Shown here: in pieces, positions 25,142-33,495 of the stretch | Position numbering within the stretch: the stretch's first letter is position 1 | Layout: each line of letters begins with the position of its first letter | Source of the DNA: JAAYED01 sp040772225 | GTDB lineage: Bacteria > Chloroflexota > Anaerolineae > UBA1429 | Direction: 5' to 3' | DNA length: 64,000 bases | NCBI GenBank assembly: GCA_040772225.1 | Contig: JAXGYO010000003.1 | Span: 571,595-635,594 of the forward strand | The notes under the pieces: generated by a model | What the model saw: only the letters and a program-made list of their open reading frames with translations | The model's database searches: none | Told to the model about the DNA's origin: nothing | Position numbers and translations under genes: made by a program

Positions 25142-27763
25142 CTAGCTGAAAGTGCCCGCGGCAGTGATAACCGCGCGGCCGCGGGGCCAGTATCGCCGCA
25201 TCACCTCACGCACATCCTGCGCGGTGACACTGCTGACAATATCTGGATAGCGTTTAACATAGTCCAGTCCCAGATCGTACGAGGCAACATTCAGCAGATA
25301 GCCGGCGATACCCTCGTTTGTCTCTAGATGCAGGGGAAGCGAGCCGATCAGCAGCGTCCGGGCGTCATCCATCTCCTCTTGCGAAACCAGTTGCTCTCGC
25401 ATCCGATCGATCTCGCCTTCAATGCCTGCAATCGTTTCGTCGAGATGCTCGGGCGCCACGCCGGCCGAGACAATCCACGGCCGCTGCGCGCGGTTCGCGT
25501 AAAGATCACTCCCTATGTCATAGACCAATCCGAGTTCATCGCGAATCGATGCCCCCAGCCGTCCCATCATGCCCAGCTCGCCCAGTATCACGTTGGCGAC
25601 GACCGCGGCATAATAGTCTTCACTGTGACGGCGCATGGCCAGTACCCCGAAAATCAGATCGAGCTGTGGTCTGGCGGGGATGTCGATTGTTCGCACGATA
25701 CGGGCACCCGGTAGTTCGACAGCGGGCCTCTCTGAGGGGGGCGGAGTGCTGTCCGGCCGCCAGCTTCCCAGTGTCGCCTCAAACTGCGCGATCACAGCCT
25801 CCGGATCCAACGACCCCACGAGGGCGAATATGGCGTTCTGTGGATGCAGATGCCGGCGGTAGAGAGCGCGGAGGTCCTCTGCGCTGAGGTTGCTGATTGA
25901 CTCTGCCTGGCCCATCAGGGGCCGTCCATAGGGGTGCTCGCTCGTATACAGCGACTCGATAAACGCCAGGTTTGCACGGTACGACGTATCTCTTTCCAGC
26001 TCTGCCATGTGCGTCAGTATCTGGCCCCGCAGGCGCTCCAATTCGCGCTCATCAAAGGATGGCTCGCGCAACATCTCGCCCAGCAGGCTGATCACTGTAT
26101 TCAGGTCCCCGCCCAGGCAGCGCCCCCCTATGCTCAGCTCGTCGCGCCCGGTGGCGACGGATAGCGCGGCCCCGACGTGATCCAGCGCTCCGTTAATCTC
26201 CTGAAAGGAACGTCCCCGTGTGCCGCGGCGGAGCATGGAAGAGGTCAGATAAGTGATACCAGGCTTGTCGGGATCATCGAGAAAGGTCCCAAAGGGCACT
26301 CTGCCGCCGATGGCCACCGCAGCACTGGTGTCGCGCCGCTGAAGCAGCACTGTGATCCCGTTGTCGAGGGTTTCGCGAATCACCGGGCTACCGGCCAGGC
26401 CCTGTGAGTCGTCACTCAGAGCCCAGAACCGGCGCCGAACGGACATCTCGGCGACCAGGCCACCTGCAGTGGCTGGCGTACTCGCTTCATCCGGGATATA
26501 CCAGCCCACGGTCCGGCGGGCAGGGCTCAGGTACTCTTGCGAGACGCGCATCACATCGTCGGGCGTGACTTTTCTCAACGCCTCGAGCACTGTGTCCAGT
26601 CGAGATACGCTGTCGACCATTTCGGCGAATCCAAGGGTAAGCGCATGGCTCGTGACGCTTTCGCTGCTGTAGGCAAAGTGCGCTTCGGTCTGACGGATCG
26701 CCATCGCCATCTCCTCGGGCGAGGCCGGTGTCTCCTGAAGGCGTGTGATCTCTGCAAAGAGAGCTTTTTCGACGATCGTGGGCTCCACGCCTTTGCGGAC
26801 CGTAGCCCCCAGTGAAAAGAGGTACGGGTCGAGGCTCGCGTGATATTCGCAGTCTGCGGAGGTGGCCAACTCAGTCTCGACCAGGGTGCGGTAGAGGCGA
26901 GAGCTGCGACTGTGGCCGGACGAGAATGAGTAGATGGACTTGCCCCCTGAAAGAAGGGCGGCGGTGACCACAAGCGGTATAAAGTCGGCGTGCGCTGCCT
27001 GAGGAGCGTGATAGCCTACCTCAAGGAGCGTGGCCGCGCCGGGCAGATGCAGGTTCACCCGTCGTTCGCCCACCTGTTCCGGTTCCTGAGGTATGTCCCG
27101 CGGGCCCGGTGCCTGTCCCTGAAGGGGGCCAAAGCGCTGCCCGATCTGATGCAGCATGGATGCTGTGTCCAGATCTCCCACCATGACGAGCACCGCATTG
27201 CCCGGTACGTAAAAGGTCCGGTAATAGTCATAGAGATCATCTCGCGTGATGCGAAGAAGGTCCTCGCGCCAGCCGATGGTTTGATGGCGGTAGGGATGCC
27301 GTCGAAATGCGGTTGCCGCCACTTCTTCGCTCAACACCTGGCGCGGCTCGTTCTCGCCGCCGTCGCGCTCGGATAGGATCACCGACCGTTCCGAGGCGAC
27401 CTCCTCCGGATCGAACAGAGCACCGGCCATGCGATCGGCCTCATAGTCGAGGACTAATCCAACACGATCGCGGGCCACGGTGGCATAGTAGGTGGTAAAG
27501 TCCTGGCTGGTGAGGGCGTTGGCGTACCCACCATGCTGGCTCACCAATCGCATAATGCTTCCCTTTGGGTAGCGCTGCGTTCCCTTGAATAGCATGTGCT
27601 CGACCCAGTGCGAGAGCCCGGTCGGCAAGCCGTCCTCATTCCGGCTGCCCACCCGGTACCAGAGCCAGGTACTGATCACAGGCGAAGCGTGAGTCTCTGC
27701 GAGGATGACCTGCAGGCCGTTATCCAGTACGAATTGTTGGGTTTTGGTCACGGAGAATCCCAT
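25142..27763 (-). CDS. M16 family zinc peptidase (two pitrilysin units fused)
   Basis: The product is 873 residues, about twice the size of single-unit bacterial M16B proteins. The N-terminal half has the inverted zinc motif HWVEH (His52, Glu55, His56) and the downstream Glu region. A second M16 N-/C-domain pair begins near residue 440 (ETLDNGITVLLQRRDTSAAV) without an HxxEH, as expected for the inactive partner half. Residue 1 starts MGFSVTKTQQFVLDNGLQVI without a signal peptide, suggesting a cytoplasmic or non-classical location. Such proteins degrade peptides in a clamshell chamber. The gene is convergent with the surface-protein gene. Confidence 0.92.
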   Translation of the reverse strand: MGFSVTKTQQFVLDNGLQVILAETHASPVISTWLWYRVGSRNEDGLPTGLSHWVEHMLFKGTQRYPKGSIMRLVSQHGGYANALTSQDFTTYYATVARDRVGLVLDYEADRMAGALFDPEEVASERSVILSERDGGENEPRQVLSEEVAATAFRRHPYRHQTIGWREDLLRITRDDLYDYYRTFYVPGNAVLVMVGDLDTASMLHQIGQRFGPLQGQAPGPRDIPQEPEQVGERRVNLHLPGAATLLEVGYHAPQAAHADFIPLVVTAALLSGGKSIYSFSSGHSRSSRLYRTLVETELATSADCEYHASLDPYLFSLGATVRKGVEPTIVEKALFAEITRLQETPASPEEMAMAIRQTEAHFAYSSESVTSHALTLGFAEMVDSVSRLDTVLEALRKVTPDDVMRVSQEYLSPARRTVGWYIPDEASTPATAGGLVAEMSVRRRFWALSDDSQGLAGSPVIRETLDNGITVLLQRRDTSAAVAIGGRVPFGTFLDDPDKPGITYLTSSMLRRGTRGRSFQEINGALDHVGAALSVATGRDELSIGGRCLGGDLNTVISLLGEMLREPSFDERELERLRGQILTHMAELERDTSYRANLAFIESLYTSEHPYGRPLMGQAESISNLSAEDLRALYRRHLHPQNAIFALVGSLDPEAVIAQFEATLGSWRPDSTPPPSERPAVELPGARIVRTIDIPARPQLDLIFGVLAMRRHSEDYYAAVVANVILGELGMMGRLGASIRDELGLVYDIGSDLYANRAQRPWIVSAGVAPEHLDETIAGIEGEIDRMREQLVSQEEMDDARTLLIGSLPLHLETNEGIAGYLLNVASYDLGLDYVKRYPDIVSSVTAQDVREVMRRYWPRGRAVITAAGTFS

Positions 27764-27820
27764 CTGTGTTTCTAGACTATGGCCGCCAGTATAGCACGCG
27801 GGCCAGGTGGTGGCCAGATT

Positions 27821-27884
27821 CCGTGGTCACTCACCTAAAATGTCACTATACGGGTATGGTACTCTCAAATACTAATGTCACCGA
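27821..27884 (+). repeat. Left terminal region of the outer IS with two repeat words
   Basis: Two similar words, CACTCACCTAAAATGTCAC (27828-27846) and ACTCTCAAATACTAATGTCA (27861-27880), are spaced by ~15 bases. The outer word is an imperfect inverted match to the right end of the same element, which supports the boundary call. Confidence 0.7.
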
Positions 27885-27993
27885 GGGTATCGTGCCTAAC
27901 ACACATCGTATGAGCAGTTCAGCCAGTCTGGAGTTGGTTTTCTCGCATCGGGAGGAATATCTTGCAGCAGGAAGAAAGACCTGCTATCTAGAG

Positions 27994-29178
27994 TCAAATA
28001 GCAGAAGATGAGATTATTGGTCGAACAGTGTAGGGTCGCTGCTCCTTGAGGACGACGTAGACACGCGCAATCAGCTTGCGACAGACCGCGCCGAGAGCGA
28101 CGCCATGAGCTTTGCCCTCCTCACGCTTGCGTTGGTAGTAGGCCTGGAGCTGAGGATCGTGCTTGATGGCGACGGACGCCGCCATCCATAGGGCGTGGCG
28201 CAAGTACGGCGATCCACGTTTGCTCATGTGAGCTTCAGAGGCCTGGAACTGGCCGGTCTGGTAGACAGAGGGATCAATGCCAGCATAGGCGACTAGCTTG
28301 TCCGGGCTATCAAAGCGGTTGATGTCTCCGATCTCGGCCACAATGGCCGCGCCGGTGGATGGGCCAATGCCAGGAATGGAGGTGATGTGCTGCGGTATCT
28401 GACTCATCAGTTTCGCCAGTGCCGCATCGATCTGATCGCGTTGCTGCTCCAGGAGCTCGATCTGGGCCAACAGGCAGCGCATCTCCATCTGCGCTGCATC
28501 GGCGAGAAAGCCAACGCCAACCGACAGTCGGGCCTGAGCCTGGATCTGTTGGGCCTTCTCGCGACCAAACCGACCGCGGCTGGCAGCATGGAGCAGAGTT
28601 TCCAGTTCCTGCAGGTCCATCTCGGCAACCTCCTGTGCCGATACGGCCTGCTCCAACAGAGCTCGCGAGGCCTGCAGAAAGACGCTGGAAAAGAGCTGTT
28701 CGTACTCGGGGAACACCCGGTCCAGGATGGTCAGCAATTTGCGCTTGATGTCACCGATCTGCTCAGTGAGACGAAAACGGAACCGAGAGAGTTCTCGCAA
28801 TTGCAGCAGCACCGGGAGGTCCTGGCGCGTCGGAGATGGGTTGGCGATGCGGACAAAGTCTGCGATCCAGACGGCGTCGGAGCGGTCGTTCTTGACCTTG
28901 CGGACCCCACTGCGTCGGTAGGCGGCCACCTGCAAGGGGTTCAAGACGACCACGGAGTAGCCCCGCTGAGTCAGGACGTCATACAGCGCCAGCCAGTAAT
29001 GTCCCGTCGCCTCAAGAGCGATCATGACAGCGTCCGTAGCGGGCAAAGACTGTATCAGATGGTCGAAACCAGCACGATCGTTGGCAATGGAAAAGACCGC
29101 CTGCGTCCTTTGCCCTTTCTCATCCAACAAGGCAACGGCGTGTTGGCGCTTGGCGATATCGATCCCACAATAGAACAT
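27994..29178 (-). CDS. IS110 family DEDD transposase/recombinase
   Basis: The product is 394 residues and appears intact. The N-terminal RuvC-like DEDD domain shows GIDIAKRQHA (Asp7), IALEATGHYW (Glu56) and VKNDRSDAVW (Asp98, Asp101). The middle is coiled coil. The C-terminal Tnp domain has SIPGIGPSTGAAIVAEIGD and the catalytic-Ser motif SKRGSPYLRHALW (Ser323). IS110 recombinases act with a bridge RNA that pairs with target and donor DNA. The start is ATG 29178. The stop codon overlaps the -35-like hexamer of the junction promoter. Confidence 0.96.
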   Translation of the reverse strand: MFYCGIDIAKRQHAVALLDEKGQRTQAVFSIANDRAGFDHLIQSLPATDAVMIALEATGHYWLALYDVLTQRGYSVVVLNPLQVAAYRRSGVRKVKNDRSDAVWIADFVRIANPSPTRQDLPVLLQLRELSRFRFRLTEQIGDIKRKLLTILDRVFPEYEQLFSSVFLQASRALLEQAVSAQEVAEMDLQELETLLHAASRGRFGREKAQQIQAQARLSVGVGFLADAAQMEMRCLLAQIELLEQQRDQIDAALAKLMSQIPQHITSIPGIGPSTGAAIVAEIGDINRFDSPDKLVAYAGIDPSVYQTGQFQASEAHMSKRGSPYLRHALWMAASVAIKHDPQLQAYYQRKREEGKAHGVALGAVCRKLIARVYVVLKEQRPYTVRPIISSSAI

Positions 29179-29222
29179 GGCAGTCACCTCCAGCGATGCT
29201 TGGAAGCCAGGCGTCCTCATAA

Positions 29223-29397
29223 CTCTACGCGACCCTCAGCCTTGTGGGTGATGTGCAGCTTATCTGCAACCTGCTTATCCGAGACCTCGCGCAGAGCTGA
29301 GGCGGCAGTCTTTCGGCCGAGGCAGAACCTCAAGGAGCACAACGTCGGCCTCAGCTTCTACACCGTATTGTAGCCAGCCATGGGCTGGCATCATACA
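29223..29397 (-). ncRNA. Predicted IS110 bridge RNA (target- and donor-binding loops)
   Basis: This lies in the left end upstream of the transposase and reads in the same direction; it is about 175 nt. In RNA order: a 5' hairpin GCCAGCC-CAT-GGCTGGC (29373-29389). Next, a first loop closed by AGCTGAGGC/GCCTCAGCT (29348-29356 with 29295-29303) with an inner GAGG/CCTC hairpin. Finally, a second loop closed by a 10-bp stem (29287-29296 with 29223-29232) with an inner TGCAG/CTGCA hairpin. First-loop strands contain CTCCTT (29332-29337) and GAAAG (29310-29314), matching the two sides of the actual target. Second-loop strands contain AGCAGGT (29269-29275) and ACAAG (29241-29245), matching the element's own right and left ends. 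Order and architecture equal the published IS621 bridge RNA. Confidence 0.8.
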
Positions 29398-30564
29398 CAC
29401 ATATATATACAAGGAGAAAGGGGCCCTGCTCGCCAGCCTTGTGGATGACACTGGGTATGACGAGAAATACCTCATCCGTCTCCTTCATGGTAAGTACAAG
29501 CATCACCCTCGTCCCAAGCGCCGTGGCCGGCACTATGGAGCTGCACTAGACGACGCCTTGCGCGTGATCTTTGAGATTCACGACGGCATCTGTGCTGAGC
29601 GTATCCACCCAAACCTGATTGAAATGGCAGAGCATGCCGATGCGGATGGAGACCTGGTGCTAACACCGGAACTGCGAGCGCAACTGGAGACGGTGAGCCT
29701 ATCCACGGTGCGACGTCGATGGAGGCAGGTGACCCAGGACGAACCCAGGCGGCTTCGGTCTCGGCCTCGACCAAGTAACGATATCCGTCGCCAGATTCCG
29801 ATGCGTCGCATACCATGGGACGAGCAGTCGCCAGGCCACTTTGAGGTAGATCTGGTTCATCATTCTGGGCCGTCAACACAAGGCGAGTATGTGCACACTC
29901 TGCAGATGGTGGATGTCAAGACAGGCTGGAGTGAGTTGAGAGCAGTACTAGGCCGCAGCTATCGTGTAATGAGCCATGCTTTCGACGCCATGCTACTGCG
30001 CCTACCGTTCCAGGTCCTCGAGTTACACCCCGATAACGGTAGTGAGTTCTTCAACGACCATCTGATGCGTTTCTGGGGAGACCGTGTACCCGGGTTGACC
30101 TGGTCTCGCAGTCGACCCTATCACAAGAACGACAATCGCTTTGTGGAGCAGCGGAACGGCGACCTGGTGCGTGGCTATCTCGGAAAGGATCGTCTCGATA
30201 CTGTCATGCAGACCCAGGCACTCAATGAGCTGTACGATCTGATCTGGCTCTACTTCAACTTCTTCCAGCCTGTACGCCGATTGGCTAGCAAGGAGTTTGT
30301 GCAGACCAACGGAAGTAGCAGAGTGGTGCGCCATTTCGACACTGCAACCACCCCGTACAAACGCCTCCGGGCCTCCGGCGTCCTCTCAGCCGCCACAATC
30401 GACAGACTAGATCAGCTCTACAGGGACACGAACCCTAGACAACTCAGACGCCGCATCTATGCACAGATCGATCGCATCTTTGAACTCCCCGGAGCAACTC
30501 CAGGGATAGCCGAGGACATCTTCGAGACCTTGACGCATCCCATACCAGGAAAGGAGGAGGCACT

Positions 30565-30630
30565 TTCGGTGACATCAGCAAATGAGTGATCCATCCCTGT
30601 TCGGTGACATTTACATTTGAGTTGTCACGG
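30565..30630 (-). repeat. Right terminal region of the outer IS with two repeat words
   Basis: Read on the minus strand, the end gives GTGACAACTCAAATGTAAAT followed by GTCACCGA, and further in TCACTCATTTGCTGATGTCA followed by CCGAAAG. Both match the left-end words in inverted orientation. The inner copy overlaps the 3' end of the transposase gene. Confidence 0.7.
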
Positions 30631-30941
30631 AGAGCTGACGAGGCTCATCGGTACAGCCGGCAGCGCCAGGCAAAAAAGGGCTGGCCGAACGAGGGAATTG
30701 TGAGGATTACACAAAGCGACGAACTCTATCCTTTCGCCGCCCACTGCGATGGATAGAGTTCGTCTTACCAAGGAGGAGAAGAAGTGCTGCACCCGCCTCG
30801 ACGGGATCTTAGCAGATCAAGTGAGGCTTTGTTCCTCACTTCGTCCTCACTATACCAGCGGCAAGCGGGTTGCGCATCCGCTGATCTTACCATTTCTGAC
30901 TAGGTATTTTCACGCAGATAAGAATCTGATCAGCAGGAGGT
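30631..30941. other. Non-coding stretch between the IS and the sensor kinase
   Basis: I see no credible gene here. It holds a perfect 14-bp inverted repeat (30718-30764) and a smaller GTGAGG/CCTCAC hairpin near 30820-30838. A short open frame from 30749 has no family resemblance and no ribosome-binding site matched to a plausible product. Confidence 0.5.
30718..30764. repeat. Perfect 14-bp inverted repeat
   Basis: GACGAACTCTATCC (30718-30731) and GGATAGAGTTCGTC (30751-30764) are exact inverted copies separated by 19 bases. There is no T run, so it is not a typical intrinsic terminator. It may be a protein-binding dyad or a relic of another element next to the IS. Confidence 0.75.
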
Positions 30942-32723
30942 TTACGTCTCCGTCAATAAAATCGTGCTCAAGGGGATGACAACGTGCACCGTGGTACCCT
31001 GCTGCGGTGTCGACCGGATCGTTGCACGCCCCCCAAACAGCCGCGCGCGCTCGTGAATACCGATCAACCCCAGACGGCCCGTCGCGAGCATCTTGCCGGG
31101 GTCATCGGGGACGTGAAAACCGATACCGTCATCCTGCACGAATAACTCCAAATGGTCGTCGGCATAGATGAGCCGGATGGAGACGTGGCTGGCCTCCGCA
31201 TGGCGCCGCACATTGCTGAGGCTCTCCTGGGTGAGGCGATAGAGCCCGGTCTCGAGCTCAGGCAGTACAGGCCTCGGCTTACCCTCCACCTCGACGTGCA
31301 CATCGAACTGCTCTTCGCGCGCAGCGCGGCTGCCCAGAATCTCCAGCGCTCGCGGCAACCCCAACTCCTCCAGGAGCGGCGGCCGAAGATCGCTTGTGAA
31401 CCTCCGAACTCCCCGCAACGTATCGTCCACCATGTCGCGCAGGCCCTCAAGCTGCGCTTTGAGTCGTTCGTCGCTTGCCGTATCCTGCGCATCCTCGATC
31501 CTACGGAGGAGGACGATCAAATCCTGGGCGGTCTCATCGTGCAGCTCGCGAGCGACACGCTTGCGCTCCTCTTCTTGACTGGTGAGGATCGACACAACAT
31601 AGCGTTGGATGTCGGCACGATAGCGCTGGAGTTCAGCCACCATTTTGTTAAAGGCCAGCTCCAGGTTGCGGATCTCTGCCGGTGCATCTGCGAGCGACAC
31701 CTGCGTGTCAAAATCACCTTCCGCTACCCGTCCCACCTCCGCGACCAGGCCCTGAAGCGGCGCGGCCACGCGCTGGCTGCCGATGGCGAGGACGGTCAGC
31801 GGAAGGGCAACGGTCGCGACCAATAACCCCGCGATCAGGTAGATCGAGACCTGCAGTGGCGCGACGATATCATCCCAGAGCTCTACGATCAGCATCCCCC
31901 AACCGCTCCAGGTCTCATCAGCAAACAGCGAGCTGGAGAGCTCGTCAAAGGGAACAGCGGCATAGCCCACCACCGTGCGCTGGCCCTGATCCGACACGGT
32001 GCGCGCCCCTTCTTCCCCCGCCAACAGCGCCGCAACCGCGGGATGGCGGCTGGCGTTTGCACTCACCATATCCGCCTCCGGATGGAAGAGCACAGTTCCC
32101 GTATCATCCACCAGGTATGAATAGCCGGCCACGCCCACGCGCACGTTCTCAAGCGCCGTGCCCAGTGCATGCCCTCCCTTGAGCTGCCATACACCGAGGA
32201 CACATCCAGCAAACTGCCGGTTCACACCATAGTAAGGGATGGCTGCGACCACCAGCGATTGCCCGCGCTCATTCGTGATCACCGGCGATCGCACCGGACG
32301 TCGCACCTGACGGGCGCGATCGACAAAGCCATACGGACCATAGGACTCGCCCACCTGCCCGCCGAAAGTGGCAACTACGACACCGTCCGCTCCGGTCACG
32401 CTGATCTGATCAAACCGCTGCTGAAGCGGCGTGTTCTGCGCCAGCATTTCGCGCATCTGTTCCGCCTCGCCTGCGCGCACCTGATCGGTGGAGGCTACCT
32501 GAGTCAACAAGAGAAGCGAATCCGACCAGTAGGAGGCGGCCTGCCGAGCGGCCAGTTTAGTGAGCTCTGCATCCCGCTGCTCGACCAGCGTCTGAATGAG
32601 TTGCGTCACGCCAAAAAAGCCCACCAGGGCCAGGGCGATCAGCAGGACAATGATGGGCACCGCCATGGAGAGCAAAAGTTGCGCCCGCAGACTGGAGAAT
32701 TGCGGACGGCGGAAAAGATGCAT
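30942..32723 (-). CDS. Membrane sensor histidine kinase (dCache, HAMP, HisKA_3)
   Basis: The start is ATG 32723 (MHLFRRPQFSSLRAQLL). There is a transmembrane helix at ~19-40, then a ~260-residue extracytoplasmic Cache-like sensor (SGADGVVVATFG-like segments, later YSYLVDDTGTVLFHPEADMV). A second helix (VSIYLIAGLLVATVALPLTV) and HAMP follow. The NarL-type DHp has the phospho-His in VARELHDETAQDLIVLLRR, and the HATPase domain contains VQDDGIGF. Such kinases usually signal to a LuxR-type response regulator, but none is adjacent. The divergent neighbour is an ECF sigma factor. The ligand is unknown. Confidence 0.92.
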   Translation of the reverse strand: MHLFRRPQFSSLRAQLLLSMAVPIIVLLIALALVGFFGVTQLIQTLVEQRDAELTKLAARQAASYWSDSLLLLTQVASTDQVRAGEAEQMREMLAQNTPLQQRFDQISVTGADGVVVATFGGQVGESYGPYGFVDRARQVRRPVRSPVITNERGQSLVVAAIPYYGVNRQFAGCVLGVWQLKGGHALGTALENVRVGVAGYSYLVDDTGTVLFHPEADMVSANASRHPAVAALLAGEEGARTVSDQGQRTVVGYAAVPFDELSSSLFADETWSGWGMLIVELWDDIVAPLQVSIYLIAGLLVATVALPLTVLAIGSQRVAAPLQGLVAEVGRVAEGDFDTQVSLADAPAEIRNLELAFNKMVAELQRYRADIQRYVVSILTSQEEERKRVARELHDETAQDLIVLLRRIEDAQDTASDERLKAQLEGLRDMVDDTLRGVRRFTSDLRPPLLEELGLPRALEILGSRAAREEQFDVHVEVEGKPRPVLPELETGLYRLTQESLSNVRRHAEASHVSIRLIYADDHLELFVQDDGIGFHVPDDPGKMLATGRLGLIGIHERARLFGGRATIRSTPQQGTTVHVVIPLSTILLTET

Positions 32724-32771
32724 GTGTCGCTCCGGTACTGCATGCGATCCATCGGCCAGAACACTGTACCG

Positions 32772-32800
32772 ATTATAGCACGAGGGACGCGCGGCCCGAA
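32772..32800 (-). promoter_or_regulatory. Predicted promoter for the sensor kinase
   Basis: On the minus strand TGC-TATAAT (TATAAT at 32777-32772) is an extended -10 element about 50 bases upstream of the kinase start. The -35 position, 17 bases before it, reads TTCGGG, a weak match. The extended -10 may compensate. Confidence 0.4.
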
Positions 32801-32928
32801 AGCGCGTTGCCTCCTGCGCTTTGCGGCCAGGTGGTCCTTTGACCACAGGCTGTCGTCGCGCTAAACTACAGGGACATTCGAAACTAGGCACCCGCCAGAG
32901 TGTTATGGATACCGATAGCGAGGGAACG

Positions 32929-33495
32929 ATGACCGACTGGGACGAGCAGGCAGAGATTGAGGCTGCGCAACGAGACCCTCGCGCCTTTGGTGCTCTTTAC
33001 GAGCATTATGTGGAACGCATCTATAGCTATGTCTACCATCGCGTCGGCAACGTTCACGACGCCGAGGACCTGACAGCGCGCGTCTTTTTCCGGGCCATCG
33101 CTCACCTGGACACCTACGTCGACAAGGGCTATCCCTTTTCGGCATGGCTCTACCGGATCGCCCACAACCTGATCGCCAACTGGCACCGCGACCGCAGTCG
33201 CCGGCCGGTGATCTCGCTGGAGGACATGGTGATCAGCAGCCGGCCCGATGAGCATCCCGAGCGGGTTGCCCAGGAACAGGACGAGAAACGGTTCCTCTCT
33301 GAGGCAGTCATGACACTGGACCCGGTGCGGCGCGAGCTCGTGATGCTCAAGTTTAACGAGGGCCTATCGAACGCAGAGATCGGTCAGGTGCTCGGGCGAA
33401 GCGAGGGGGCTATCAAGTCACTGTATCATCGCACCTTGCTGCAGCTGCGCCGCGAACTAGAAAAGAAGGGCATACAGATCGATGTCGACCTCTAG
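32929..33495 (+). CDS. ECF-type RNA polymerase sigma-70 factor
   Basis: The product is 188 residues. Region 2 spans AFGALYEHYVERIYSYVYHR to FSAWLYRIAHNLIANWHRD. Region 4 has the helix-turn-helix GLSNAEIGQVLGRSEGAIKS followed by LYHRTLLQLRREL. ATG 32929 has GAGGGAA before it, and ATG 32905 is an alternative. It is divergent from the histidine kinase and overlaps the next small gene, a possible anti-sigma partner. ECF factors switch on small regulons in response to envelope or surface signals. Confidence 0.93.
   Translation: MTDWDEQAEIEAAQRDPRAFGALYEHYVERIYSYVYHRVGNVHDAEDLTARVFFRAIAHLDTYVDKGYPFSAWLYRIAHNLIANWHRDRSRRPVISLEDMVISSRPDEHPERVAQEQDEKRFLSEAVMTLDPVRRELVMLKFNEGLSNAEIGQVLGRSEGAIKSLYHRTLLQLRRELEKKGIQIDVDL

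Larger units (their letters stand above)
27979..29411 (-). mobile_element. IS110-group insertion sequence with AG/CT core
   Basis: The boundaries are inferred from the exact restoration of the interrupted host transposase frame. On the minus strand the target ...CTTTCTC-CT-TTCTTCC... is split so that the left end reads CT-TGTATATATATG and the right end reads ATAGCAGGT-CT. The CT dinucleotide is present at both junctions (27977-27978 and 29412-29413 as AG on the plus strand). The element is 1433 bp plus the core. It has a long non-coding left end (233 bp, bridge-RNA region) and only 15 bp after the transposase stop, the IS110-group rather than IS1111-group layout. Confidence 0.9.
27910..30589 (+). 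pseudogene. Integrase-core (rve/DDE) transposase interrupted by IS110
   Basis: The 5' piece (27910-27978) encodes MSSSASLELVFSHREEYLAA then GRK. The 3' piece (29414-30589) resumes EKGALLASLVDDTGYDEKYL. Deleting 27979-29413 joins AAG to GAG in frame and recreates a ~414-residue transposase with no other lesion. The catalytic triad is visible: FEVDLVHH (Asp), LELHPDNGSEF (Asp) and RFVEQRNGDLVR (Glu). The interrupted gene is presumably inactive. The 3' part could be expressed from GTG 29441 but would lack the N-terminal DNA-binding region. Confidence 0.88.
27821..30630 (+). mobile_element. DDE/integrase-core insertion sequence (family not assigned), split by an IS110 insertion
   Basis: The ends are marked by inverted sequences beginning CCGTG at 27821 and, on the other strand, at 30630. 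Each end carries two copies of a similar word, roughly ACTCAnnT...AATGTCACCGA, a likely pair of transposase-binding sites. The element is ~2.8 kb including the 1.4-kb IS110 inserted in its transposase gene; without it the IS would be ~1.38 kb. No clear target duplication is visible. It lies between the M16 peptidase and a sensor kinase and has lower GC than its surroundings. Exact ends are approximate. Confidence 0.75.

Noticed and set aside
29441..30589. Annotating the 3' part of the outer transposase as an intact gene
   Set aside because: The N-terminal piece lies on the other side of IS110 in matching frame, so the gene is interrupted, not complete.
30749..30979. Short open frame downstream of the outer IS as a gene
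   Set aside because: No family resemblance; it starts inside the inverted repeat and runs into the sensor kinase coding region.
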